A program made the position numbers and the translations under genes. A DNA stretch of 7,844 nucleotides from Eubacteriales bacterium (GTDB lineage: Bacteria > Bacillota > Clostridia > Christensenellales > CAG-138): contig JAUYTF010000146.1 of NCBI GenBank assembly GCA_030695285.1, positions 1-7,844 of the forward strand, in the 5' to 3' direction. This document shows, piece by piece, positions 1 through 4,630 of the stretch. Position 1 is the first letter of the stretch. The number at the start of each line of letters is the position of its first letter. The notes below the pieces were generated by a model that was not told the DNA's origin, did not search any database, and saw nothing but the letters and a program-made list of their open reading frames with translations.

Positions 1-526
1 CTTCCAGGGCATCGGCGTAAACTATGACTGCGTCATCTCCGCCGTGACCATCACCGAAGAGCGCAAGGAAAGCATGCTCTTCTCGGATCCCTACATCAAC
101 AATTATCAGGCGGTCGTCGTCAAGGCTGACTACACCGGCAAAGTGGAAAGCTTCCTCGATCTCGACGGGCTGGCCATCGCCGTGCAGAAAGAGACCACTT
201 CTGATATCCTGATGTCGGACTATGTCAGCACCGGCTCGATCACCGCCACCATCTCCGCCAACGAGAAGATCACCACGTGCTTTACGCAGCTGGAAAACGG
301 CGAAGTGGATGCGGTCGTCGTCGATTCTACCGTTGCGGACGGCTATCTCTCCTCCAACCCCGGCAAGTTCCTCAAAGCATTTCAGGACGAGAGCGAGCCG
401 GAGCAGTTTGGCGTCGCCCTCGCACTGGACAATGCCGGGCTGCAAGCCGCCCTCAACGAGGCGATTGCGCAGCTGGCCGCGGAAGGTTTCTTTGAAGCTA
501 ACGTTGCCTACTGGTTCGGCAAATAA
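1..526 (+). CDS. Amino-acid ABC transporter substrate-binding protein, family 3 (5' partial)
   Basis: This is the C-terminal part (about 174 residues) of a periplasmic-type binding protein of the SBP_bac_3 family, which captures a polar amino acid outside the membrane and hands it to the permease. The frame is open from base 2, so the true start lies left of the window; the GTG at 44 is an internal valine. The family hallmark is visible near the left edge: VTITEERKESMLFSDPY matches the 'MTIT-ER---V-FSDPY' signature of this family. The protein ends in a family-typical run (LNEAIAQLAAEGFFEANVAYWF) with a TAA stop at 524-526. The permease and ATPase genes downstream on the same strand complete the transporter. 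The substrate cannot be told from sequence; glutamine, histidine, cystine or arginine are all possible. The lipoprotein or signal peptide is outside the window. Confidence 0.93.
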   Translation, partial: FQGIGVNYDCVISAVTITEERKESMLFSDPYINNYQAVVVKADYTGKVESFLDLDGLAIAVQKETTSDILMSDYVSTGSITATISANEKITTCFTQLENGEVDAVVVDSTVADGYLSSNPGKFLKAFQDESEPEQFGVALALDNAGLQAALNEAIAQLAAEGFFEANVAYWFGK

Positions 527-552
527 GCCGGAACAATCTTACTTACGCTTCA

Positions 553-595
553 TTCGGCTGGCACAGGCATGCTCAATCTGCCTGTGCCGGCCGGA
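553..595 (+). promoter_or_regulatory. Intercistronic hairpin between binding protein and permease
   Basis: Arms 553-569 and 579-595 pair over 17 bp with two G-U wobbles around a 9-base loop (570-578); the core GGCACAGGCA / TGCCTGTGCC is perfect. No T-run follows (the next bases are ATAGTTCACC), so it is not a standard intrinsic terminator. In binding-protein-dependent transport operons, such hairpins after the binding-protein gene often protect the upstream mRNA from 3' exonucleases and keep binding protein in excess over the membrane subunits. That role is inferred here. Confidence 0.7.
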
Positions 596-630
596 ATAGT
601 TCACCCACTTCGCCAGATAAGCGAGAAAAA

Positions 631-1671
631 ATGAGTAGATTCAAGAAACTCGTGGATATCAAAAACTGGAAGCGCTCCTCCAAAACAGTCGCCATCGTCG
701 TATTGGCGACTTTAGCGCTTGTTTTTCTTCTCTCCGCGATCAATGTTTCTAAGCAGGATATGCTCGATCAGGCGTCCGATTCCGTCAAGCAGATCATTGA
801 GGATGAAAAGACCAGCAGCAGAAAATCCCTCACCATCACCTATAACAATCTCGGTGTCGTGAGCTATACCTCCTTTACGACGTCCGGCGCAAATGCGATC
901 AGGGAGTCCTACGTCGGCTTTGCGGGATCAATCTACGGCGCCGACGAAGGCGCGGGAAAGTTCGCCGGGCAGATGGTGAACTACACCTACCGCATGCTCG
1001 GTACGGGTGAAAATCTGCTGCACGGCGTGAAGCTTACTCTGCTCTTGACCACGCTTTCGATGGCGATCGGTGCTGTGATGAGCGTTTTCTTAGCGCTCGG
1101 CAAAATTTCCGAAAACAAACTCATCAGCAGGCTCAGCAGTGCGTATATCTTCTTTTTCCGGGGTACGCCGTTGCTGATTCAGATGTTTGTGATCTACTTT
1201 TCCGTCCCCGGCATCTTTGGTTTCTCCTGGCGCAGTCTCTTTAGCGCCGGCGATCCGGAGGCTGTCTATAAGGGCGCTTTTATCGCGGCGCTGATCGCGT
1301 TTTCCCTCAACGCGGCAGCCTACTGCGCGGAGATCGTCCGTGCCGCGATTCAATCCATCGACAAGGGTCAAAACGAGGCCGCAAAAGCGCTGGGCATGAG
1401 CTACGGGCAGATGATGCGAACCATCGTCATTCCGCAATCCATCCGCCGCATGATCCCGCCGCTGTGCAATGAGTTTGTCATGATGATCAAGGACGTTTCG
1501 CTCGTGTTCGCCATCTCGCTGATGGATATCACGACGATATCCAAGACCATCATGACCAGTGAAGGCAACTATCTCGTGTTTGTTCCGGCGCTGCTGATCT
1601 ATCTGGTCATCACGGCGATACTCACGTTTATCTTTGGCAAGATCGAGAAACGGCTCTCGATCTACGAGTAA
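631..1671 (+). CDS. Amino-acid ABC transporter permease, HisM/GlnP type
   Basis: Membrane subunit of the polar amino-acid uptake transporter (346 residues). The BPD_transp_1 domain starts near residue 127 (ENLLHGVKLTLLLTTLS). FRGTPLLIQ at 176-184 is the family's usual loop after the second domain helix. The EAA coupling loop is at 249-268 (E249-A-A, G255, I265, P268) and docks on the ATPase. Hydrophobic segments follow to the C terminus. Family members usually start almost directly at the domain (about 215-240 residues). Here about 125 residues precede it: a basic N terminus, one membrane helix (about 20-37), and a polar stretch (about 40-120) likely outside the membrane. The ATG at 631 follows GATAAGCGAGAAAAA, a poor ribosome site. 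It lies 104 bp after the binding protein and 68 bp before the ATPase. Confidence 0.93.
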   Translation: MSRFKKLVDIKNWKRSSKTVAIVVLATLALVFLLSAINVSKQDMLDQASDSVKQIIEDEKTSSRKSLTITYNNLGVVSYTSFTTSGANAIRESYVGFAGSIYGADEGAGKFAGQMVNYTYRMLGTGENLLHGVKLTLLLTTLSMAIGAVMSVFLALGKISENKLISRLSSAYIFFFRGTPLLIQMFVIYFSVPGIFGFSWRSLFSAGDPEAVYKGAFIAALIAFSLNAAAYCAEIVRAAIQSIDKGQNEAAKALGMSYGQMMRTIVIPQSIRRMIPPLCNEFVMMIKDVSLVFAISLMDITTISKTIMTSEGNYLVFVPALLIYLVITAILTFIFGKIEKRLSIYE

Positions 1672-1692
1672 TATACGTGAAGGAAGAACTAC

Positions 1693-1743
1693 GTGCAAAT
1701 GATACAAGACGACTTTCGATTTATGAGTAGGGCGCGTATATGA
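1693..1743 (+). CDS. Possible 16-codon coupling mini-ORF before the ATPase
   Basis: In the 68-base gap between permease and ATPase a good Shine-Dalgarno sequence, AAGGAAG (1680-1686), lies 6 bases before a GTG at 1693. Reading from there gives [16 protein letters not shown] and a TGA at 1741-1743 that overlaps the ATPase ATG (1740-1742) as ATGA. The ATPase itself has only a weak site (AGTAGGG) in front of it. The layout suggests ribosomes load on the mini-ORF and re-initiate on the ATPase. The peptide resembles nothing I know and is too short to judge by composition, so this is only a candidate. Confidence 0.35.
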   Translation: MQMIQDDFRFMSRARI

Positions 1744-2510
1744 GTGATTATCAACACATTCTCAGCACAGAACATCTTTATAAAAGCTTCGGGCCTCTCG
1801 AGGTTTTAAAGGATATCAATCTCGCCGTCAAAAAAGGCGAGGTGATCTGCATTATCGGCCCGTCCGGCGCGGGCAAGTCCACGTATCTTCGCTCACTCAA
1901 CCAGCTCGAGAAGATCACGAGCGGTAAAATTTTCATCAAGGATGAGTTGTTTTTGCACAGGGAGCACAACCGCACGATCCACCGCGCGGAGCCGGAAGCG
2001 CAGAAAGCGATGCTTCTTGAGATGGGCATGGTCTTCCAGCGGTTCAATCTTTTTCCGCACAAAACCGTGCTGGAGAACGTGATGATCGCGCAGGTTCTGG
2101 TACGTAAAAAGACCAAGGAAGCCGCGCAGAAGCTGGCCGAGGAGATCATTGAGCGCGTAGGGCTATCGGACAAGCTGGATGTGTATCCCAGCAAGCTCTC
2201 CGGCGGTCAGCAGCAGCGCGTTGCCATTGCGCGCGCGCTTGCCATGGAACCCGAGATCATGCTGTTTGATGAACCGACCAGTTCGCTGGATCCGGAGCTT
2301 GTCGGCGAGGTGCTGGGCGTCATGAAAGGCTTAGCCAAGCAGGGCATGACCATGCTCTGCGTGACCCACGAAATGGGGTTTGCCCGCGAAGTTGCCGACC
2401 GCGTGGTCTTCATGGCAGACGGTTTGATTCTCGAGGAAGGCACGCCCAAGGACTTGTTTGACCACCCGACAAACGAAAAAGCCATCAACTTTTTAAAGAG
2501 CGTGTTGTAA
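1740..2510 (+). CDS. Amino-acid ABC transporter ATP-binding protein, GlnQ/HisP type
   Basis: Cytoplasmic ATPase (256 residues, normal for the family) that drives uptake by the adjacent permease and binding protein. All motifs are intact: Walker [10 protein letters not shown] (40-48), Q-loop Q100 in [10 protein letters not shown], signature LSGGQ (153-157), Walker B IMLFDE (173-178) with catalytic E178, D-loop SLD (182-184) and switch H210 in [17 protein letters not shown] and [15 protein letters not shown] are characteristic of the polar amino-acid (PAAT) subfamily. A TAG at 1728-1730 closes the frame just upstream, fixing the ATG at 1740. A short stretch around residues 70-90 ([19 protein letters not shown]) fills the usual variable position. 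The gene is last in its operon, with an intrinsic terminator 74 bp downstream. Confidence 0.96.
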   Translation: MSDYQHILSTEHLYKSFGPLEVLKDINLAVKKGEVICIIGPSGAGKSTYLRSLNQLEKITSGKIFIKDELFLHREHNRTIHRAEPEAQKAMLLEMGMVFQRFNLFPHKTVLENVMIAQVLVRKKTKEAAQKLAEEIIERVGLSDKLDVYPSKLSGGQQQRVAIARALAMEPEIMLFDEPTSSLDPELVGEVLGVMKGLAKQGMTMLCVTHEMGFAREVADRVVFMADGLILEEGTPKDLFDHPTNEKAINFLKSVL

Positions 2511-2583
2511 TTTGGCGCAAGCATAAACGCCTCTCGATTGCTTCGGCTCTTTAAGAGCGTTCCCGTGTATTCACGGAATCCGG

Positions 2584-2609
2584 CGCCGTTGTTACAGCGG
2601 CGTTTTTTT
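2584..2609 (+). terminator. Intrinsic terminator of the ABC operon
   Basis: An 8-bp stem (CGCCGTTG 2584-2591 with CAGCGGCG 2595-2602, one G-U pair) and a TTA loop are followed directly by seven Ts (2603-2609). A smaller hairpin (CCGTG 2563-2567 / CACGG 2572-2576) lies just upstream. This separates the transporter operon from the regulator gene that follows. Confidence 0.9.
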
Positions 2610-2700
2610 CATCCAACAATTGCGCAAGCGCATTTGCTGCGATCGGGTGATGCAGGACTCTTTACTAGGTTTTGCACTGTCTCCTTGCAAGCTTACGATA

Positions 2701-2729
2701 TTGACAGTATGGAATTAATCATATATCAT
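2701..2729 (+). promoter_or_regulatory. Upstream sigma-A-type promoter of the Rrf2 gene (P1)
   Basis: Perfect -35 TTGACA (2701-2706), a 17-base spacer and -10 TATCAT (2724-2729, 5 of 6). Transcription would start near 2736, inside the first module and ahead of the second. Of the two promoters this one has the better -10. Confidence 0.7.
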
Positions 2730-2753
2730 AAAACATACTTATTTAATAGGATA

Positions 2754-2782
2754 TTGACAGTCTGGAATCAACCATATACCAT
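2754..2782 (+). promoter_or_regulatory. Downstream sigma-A-type promoter of the Rrf2 gene (P2)
   Basis: Perfect -35 TTGACA (2754-2759), a 17-base spacer and -10 TACCAT (2777-2782, 4 of 6). It is the duplicate of P1 with a C replacing the T of the -10, so it is probably weaker. Its start near 2789 gives a leader of about 34 bases. Confidence 0.6.
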
Positions 2783-2791
2783 AAAAACATA

Positions 2792-2804
2792 CCTATTTAA
2801 TAGG
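2792..2804 (+). promoter_or_regulatory. Putative operator, CCTATT-T-AATAGG palindrome
   Basis: A perfect 6+1+6 inverted repeat lies just after the P2 start and immediately upstream of the ribosome site. The equivalent in the first module (2738-2750, CTTATTTAATAGG) has one mismatch. Position and symmetry fit an autoregulatory operator for the Rrf2 dimer encoded next; binding is inferred. Confidence 0.45.
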
Positions 2805-2822
2805 ATAAGGAGATCCGGCTCT

Positions 2823-3269
2823 ATGAGAATTTCTGCAAAAGGGCGCTACGCGTTGGCTTCCGTCATCCACATGGCGCAGCATCATCATGGAGGAGAGTCC
2901 ATTACCCTCATCAAGATCTCCGAGCGGTTGGGCATCTCCAAAATTTATCTCGAGCAGGTCTTCTCTTTGCTCAAACGCGGCGAGCTCGTCACCTCGGTTA
3001 AGGGAGCACAGGGCGGCTATCTGCTCTCGCGCGCGCCGCAACAGGTGAGCGTGCTGGATGTTCTTACCGCTGTGGAAACCAGTCTGTTCGACAGAACGGA
3101 AGATACCGTAGCCCAGAGGGCGCCTGAAATCGAGTTTGCCATGCGCAAGTGTGCCTTTCAAGCGCTGGATGATGCGGTCTCCTCTGCGCTCATGCAGGTC
3201 ACGCTGGAAGACCTCGTACTCGCAAGCGAAAAGCACAAAGGCGACGACGCGGCGATGTATTACATTTGA
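2823..3269 (+). CDS. Rrf2-family transcriptional regulator without Fe-S cysteines
   Basis: A 148-residue winged-helix DNA-binding regulator. The N terminus MRISAKGRYALASVIHMAQH is the Rrf2 start signature, the helix-turn-helix spans about 29-53 (LIKISERLGISKIYLEQVF) and the wing is GAQGGYLLSR (61-70), followed by the dimerisation helix. The ATG at 2823 was chosen because AAGGAG (2807-2812) lies 10 bases upstream and the family N terminus begins exactly there; the frame stays open back to 2538 but that part runs through the terminator and promoters. Iron-sulfur members such as IscR and NsrR have three clustered cysteines near residues 90-106. Here only one cysteine (C110) occurs in the whole protein, so a 2Fe-2S cluster is unlikely and it is closer to the cluster-free CymR type. 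Targets are unknown; the duplicated operator region suggests autoregulation. Confidence 0.93.
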   Translation: MRISAKGRYALASVIHMAQHHHGGESITLIKISERLGISKIYLEQVFSLLKRGELVTSVKGAQGGYLLSRAPQQVSVLDVLTAVETSLFDRTEDTVAQRAPEIEFAMRKCAFQALDDAVSSALMQVTLEDLVLASEKHKGDDAAMYYI

Positions 3270-3306
3270 TGTTTCGATCTTAAGATATTATACCTGCATT
3301 ATAACC

Positions 3307-3335
3307 AGAACCCCCGTTTGGGGGTTCTAGATTTT
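3307..3335 (+). terminator. Terminator after the Rrf2 gene, related to the tRNA-Leu terminator
   Basis: A perfect 9-bp stem (AGAACCCCC 3307-3315 / GGGGGTTCT 3320-3328) with a GTTT loop is followed by AGATTTT. The stretch 3304-3344 aligns without gaps to 4433-4473, the terminator plus 3' end of tRNA-Leu, with 34 of 41 bases identical. It therefore probably began as the tRNA's own downstream hairpin and now ends the regulator transcript. Confidence 0.75.
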
Positions 3336-3468
3336 GGTGCGACCAAATGGATTCTCCGCTTAGACTTCGGCTTGCTTGCGCTTTGCGCTTCGTAAGCTCT
3401 CGCCTGCGCTCCCCAGCCGCTAAAAACAGTCCGCCAGACTGTTTTCTTTACGCGGCTTCAAATCCCTT
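3335..3468 (-). repeat. 134-bp tRNA-end-associated structured repeat, copy 1
   Basis: Direct repeat of 4282-4415, 125 of 134 bases identical with no gaps. Its first 20 bases (3335-3354) match the end of the tRNA-Leu gene at 17 of 20 positions, including the CCA (TGG on this strand). The rest contains nested palindromes: AAAACAGTC 3423-3431 / GACTGTTTT 3437-3445 inside GCCGC / GCGGC arms, and a GCTT/AAGC-rich segment around 3370-3396. The right end, TTCAAATCCCTT, is an inverted near-copy of the left end. No coding capacity is apparent. The strand given is that of the tRNA. Confidence 0.9.
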
Positions 3469-3481
3469 CTGAATAATAGAC

Positions 3482-3516
3482 CAAAACAAAAACCCCCATT
3501 TGGGGTTTTTGTTTTG
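3482..3516. terminator. Bidirectional intrinsic terminator after the acetyltransferase
   Basis: A perfect 15-bp stem (3482-3496 with 3502-3516) and CATTT loop; the arms are A-rich on one side and T-rich on the other (GGGGTTTTTGTTTTG), so it can work in both directions. It lies about 75 bases past the stop of the minus-strand acetyltransferase. Between it and that gene (3517-3589) are a weaker hairpin (CAGTATT 3526-3532 / AATACTG 3540-3546) and a T-loop-like GGGATTTGAACC (3557-3568), with nothing else recognisable. Confidence 0.8.
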
Positions 3517-3589
3517 CAAGCACCGCAGTATTAAGATGCAATACTGTTCTTAAGTTGGGATTTGAACCATTACACGCCACAGATTTTGC

Positions 3590-4174
3590 TCATTTTACTA
3601 CTTTTTTCATTTTTATAGGATAGCCGAATCCCATAAGGGCTATTGGTGAAAATCTTGTTTTCCTATATTCAATAAATCCAATTCTTTCATAAAGCAATTT
3701 CGCATTCATGTTTTTAGATAAAACCTCGATATAGTAATCTTTATAGCCTTGTAAATCAAAACTATACTGTAGTAATCTTGTTGCAACACCTTTGCCACGA
3801 GCTTGTTTCGATGTTGCAAGAACATCAATGTAAATATCTGTATCTGCTTTTACCGCTTGTCTTTGGAAAACTGCATTCATCTGTTTGCAGATCAAGGTTC
3901 CTTTAAAACTACCAAAAAGATCTTTACACAAATCAATTTCAAGCTTAATCGGACGTATTTTGTTGGTTCCGATCCCAAGCATCCCTAGCACTTTTTCTTC
4001 TTCAACCAAAGCATATACATACAAAGGATTTAGCGCTTGTAAAAATAATTGCTTTAATACTTCTCTATCTTTTGAAAAACTCATAAGATGTCCAAAACCA
4101 TCAACGAATATTTCAACTACTTCTAGCTTTTGATTTTCATTTAATTGTCCGTACTGTATAACTGACCTCTCCAC
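3590..4174 (-). CDS. GNAT-family N-acetyltransferase, AT-rich and probably acquired
   Basis: A 194-residue acetyl-CoA-dependent acetyltransferase. Motif A is at about 115-135, with Q124-A-R-G127-K-G129 as the pyrophosphate-binding Q/R-x-x-G-x-G/A loop (VLATSKQARGKGVATRLL). Motif B is at about 153-167 (SKNMNAKLLYERIGF, the N-x-x-A-x-x-LYE-x-x-GF pattern). The acceptor substrate is not predictable; the N-terminal half matches no family I recognise. I chose the GTG at 4172-4174 because AAGGAGG (4183-4189) lies 8 bases ahead; the frame extends to a TTG at 4202-4204, but that start would put the ribosome site inside the gene. By eye it is far richer in A and T than every other gene here. It is alone, read minus, between two copies of a tRNA-end repeat. 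A -10-like TATGAT is at 4224-4229 with no clear -35. Confidence 0.88.
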   Translation of the reverse strand: MERSVIQYGQLNENQKLEVVEIFVDGFGHLMSFSKDREVLKQLFLQALNPLYVYALVEEEKVLGMLGIGTNKIRPIKLEIDLCKDLFGSFKGTLICKQMNAVFQRQAVKADTDIYIDVLATSKQARGKGVATRLLQYSFDLQGYKDYYIEVLSKNMNAKLLYERIGFIEYRKTRFSPIALMGFGYPIKMKKVVK

Positions 4175-4239
4175 CAGAATATCCTCCTTAGCAGATATAA
4201 ACAATCTTTATTCGCCTGATTTTATCATATGAATTGGAA

Positions 4240-4277
4240 AAAGTCATATATGAGTTCAAATCCTCATACATGACTTT
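4240..4277 (-). terminator. Hairpin upstream of the acetyltransferase, possible minus-strand terminator
   Basis: Arms 4240-4254 and 4263-4277 pair over 15 bp with a single G-U wobble and an 8-base loop (TTCAAATC on the plus strand). On the minus strand the stem is followed by TTTTTCC, so it could stop transcripts arriving from the tRNA side and insulate the acetyltransferase promoter. The loop is identical to the T-loop core of the tRNA-Leu gene, which may be chance or a relic. Confidence 0.55.
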
Positions 4278-4281
4278 ACGT

Positions 4282-4415
4282 TGTTGCGACCGAAGGGATT
4301 TTCCGCTTAGGCTTCGGCTTGCTTGCGCTTCGCGCTTCGTAAGCTCTCGCCTGTGCTCCCCTGCCGCTAAAAACAGTCCGCCGGACTGTTTTCTTTACGC
4401 GGCTTCAAATCCCTT
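4282..4415 (-). repeat. 134-bp tRNA-end-associated structured repeat, copy 2
   Basis: Partner of 3335-3468 at a spacing of 947 bp. The first 20 bases (4282-4301) match the tRNA-Leu gene end at 19 of 20 positions; the one change turns CCA into ACA. The central hairpin is perfect here: AAAACAGTCC 4370-4379, GCC loop, GGACTGTTTT 4383-4392, enclosed by GCCGC 4363-4367 / GCGGC 4399-4403. The ends form an inverted pair, AAGGGATTT near 4294 and AAATCCCTT at 4407-4415, so the whole unit can fold on itself. It lies between the acetyltransferase and the tRNA terminator. Confidence 0.9.
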
Positions 4416-4428
4416 TCAATAACAAACC

Positions 4429-4463
4429 AAAAACCAGAATCCCCACTCGGAGGTTCTGGTTTT
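4429..4463 (-). terminator. Intrinsic terminator of tRNA-Leu
   Basis: On the minus strand, directly after the encoded CCA, CCAGAA (4459-4454) pairs with TTCTGG (4439-4434), with a further 4 bp above one mismatch. Flanking A and T runs extend the outer stem, and the T-run 4433-4429 is the U-tract. It ends the tRNA transcript before the repeat. Confidence 0.85.
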
Positions 4464-4546
4464 TGGTGCGACCGAAGGGATTTGAACCCTTAAGGTTTCC
4501 CCGACGGATTTTAAGTCCGTTGTGTATGCCGTTCCACCACGGTCGC
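4464..4546 (-). tRNA. tRNA-Leu, anticodon UAA
   Basis: A complete class II tRNA gene, 83 bases with encoded CCA (4466-4464). Acceptor arms GCGACCG (4546-4540) and CGGTCGC (4474-4468) pair perfectly. The anticodon stem ACGGA/TCCGT holds loop CTTAAAA, giving anticodon TAA at 4513-4511, which reads UUA. A long variable arm (CGGGGAAACCTT) fits leucine, and the T arm is AAGGG-TTCAAAT-CCCTT. It has its own promoter and terminator and lies between the CHR operon and the repeat array. Confidence 0.96.
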
Positions 4547-4555
4547 AATGTGAAT

Positions 4556-4583
4556 ATTTTACCATGCGGACGCAGAATGTCAA
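4556..4583 (-). promoter_or_regulatory. Promoter of tRNA-Leu
   Basis: On the minus strand a perfect -35 TTGACA (4583-4578), a 16-base spacer and -10 TAAAAT (4561-4556) are followed 9 bases later by the tRNA 5' end. This places it in the gap after the CHR gene, so the tRNA need not depend on readthrough. The rest of the gap (4584-4630) holds only a weak hairpin (CGGC/GCCG) followed by a T-rich run. Confidence 0.85.
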
Positions 4584-4630
4584 TTCACGGATTTTATAAA
4601 ACAGAAATTCGGCATCAGACAGCCGTTTGC

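Larger units (their letters stand above)
2697..2803 (+). repeat. Tandem duplication of a 53/54-bp promoter-operator module
   Basis: Copy 1 is 2697-2749 and copy 2 is 2750-2803. They differ by five substitutions and one inserted A in the ATAAAA(A)CATAC run. Each copy contains GATATTGACAGT, a GGAAT element, an AT-rich -10 region and a TATTTAATAG end. The first bases of a third unit (GATA at 2804-2807) run into the ribosome site. The whole block lies directly upstream of the Rrf2 gene, so the duplication doubles both promoter and putative operator. Confidence 0.92.
3304..4466 (-). mobile_element. Candidate mini-island or cassette array at the tRNA-Leu 3' end
   Basis: Reading from the tRNA on the minus strand: tRNA 3' end (4483-4464), terminator hairpin, repeat copy 2 ending in a near copy of the tRNA end (4301-4282), the AT-rich acetyltransferase segment, a hairpin terminator, repeat copy 1 ending in another tRNA-end copy (3354-3335), and a second version of the tRNA terminator (3330-3304). 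Displacement of the original tRNA 3' end and terminator to the far side is the footprint of site-specific insertion at a tRNA gene. No integrase or transposase gene lies in the segment, so it would be a remnant or an element mobilised in trans. An ordinary dispersed palindromic repeat that happens to contain tRNA sequence is the main alternative. Confidence 0.5.

Noticed and set aside
1090..1707. 205-codon minus-strand open frame opposite the permease
   Set aside because: A shadow of the permease gene: charged, low-similarity peptide with no ribosome site, while the plus strand encodes clear family motifs.
2697..2803. CRISPR or iteron array
   Set aside because: Only two contiguous copies without spacers, each containing promoter boxes; no replication or cas genes nearby.
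2538..2822. N-terminal extension of the Rrf2 regulator by 95 codons
   Set aside because: It would run through the ABC-operon terminator and both promoters, while a proper ribosome site and the family N terminus mark the ATG at 2823.
3550..3590. A second tRNA gene suggested by GGGATTTGAACC
   Set aside because: Only a T-arm-like piece is present, with a mismatched stem and no acceptor, D or anticodon arms.
4175..4204. TTG start for the acetyltransferase, 10 codons further upstream
   Set aside because: The strong AAGGAGG site at 4183-4189 lies inside that extension and is correctly spaced for the GTG at 4174.
4234..4422. 62-codon plus-strand open frame across repeat copy 2
   Set aside because: It consists almost entirely of the structured 134-bp repeat and the upstream hairpin, with no ribosome site or protein-like pattern.
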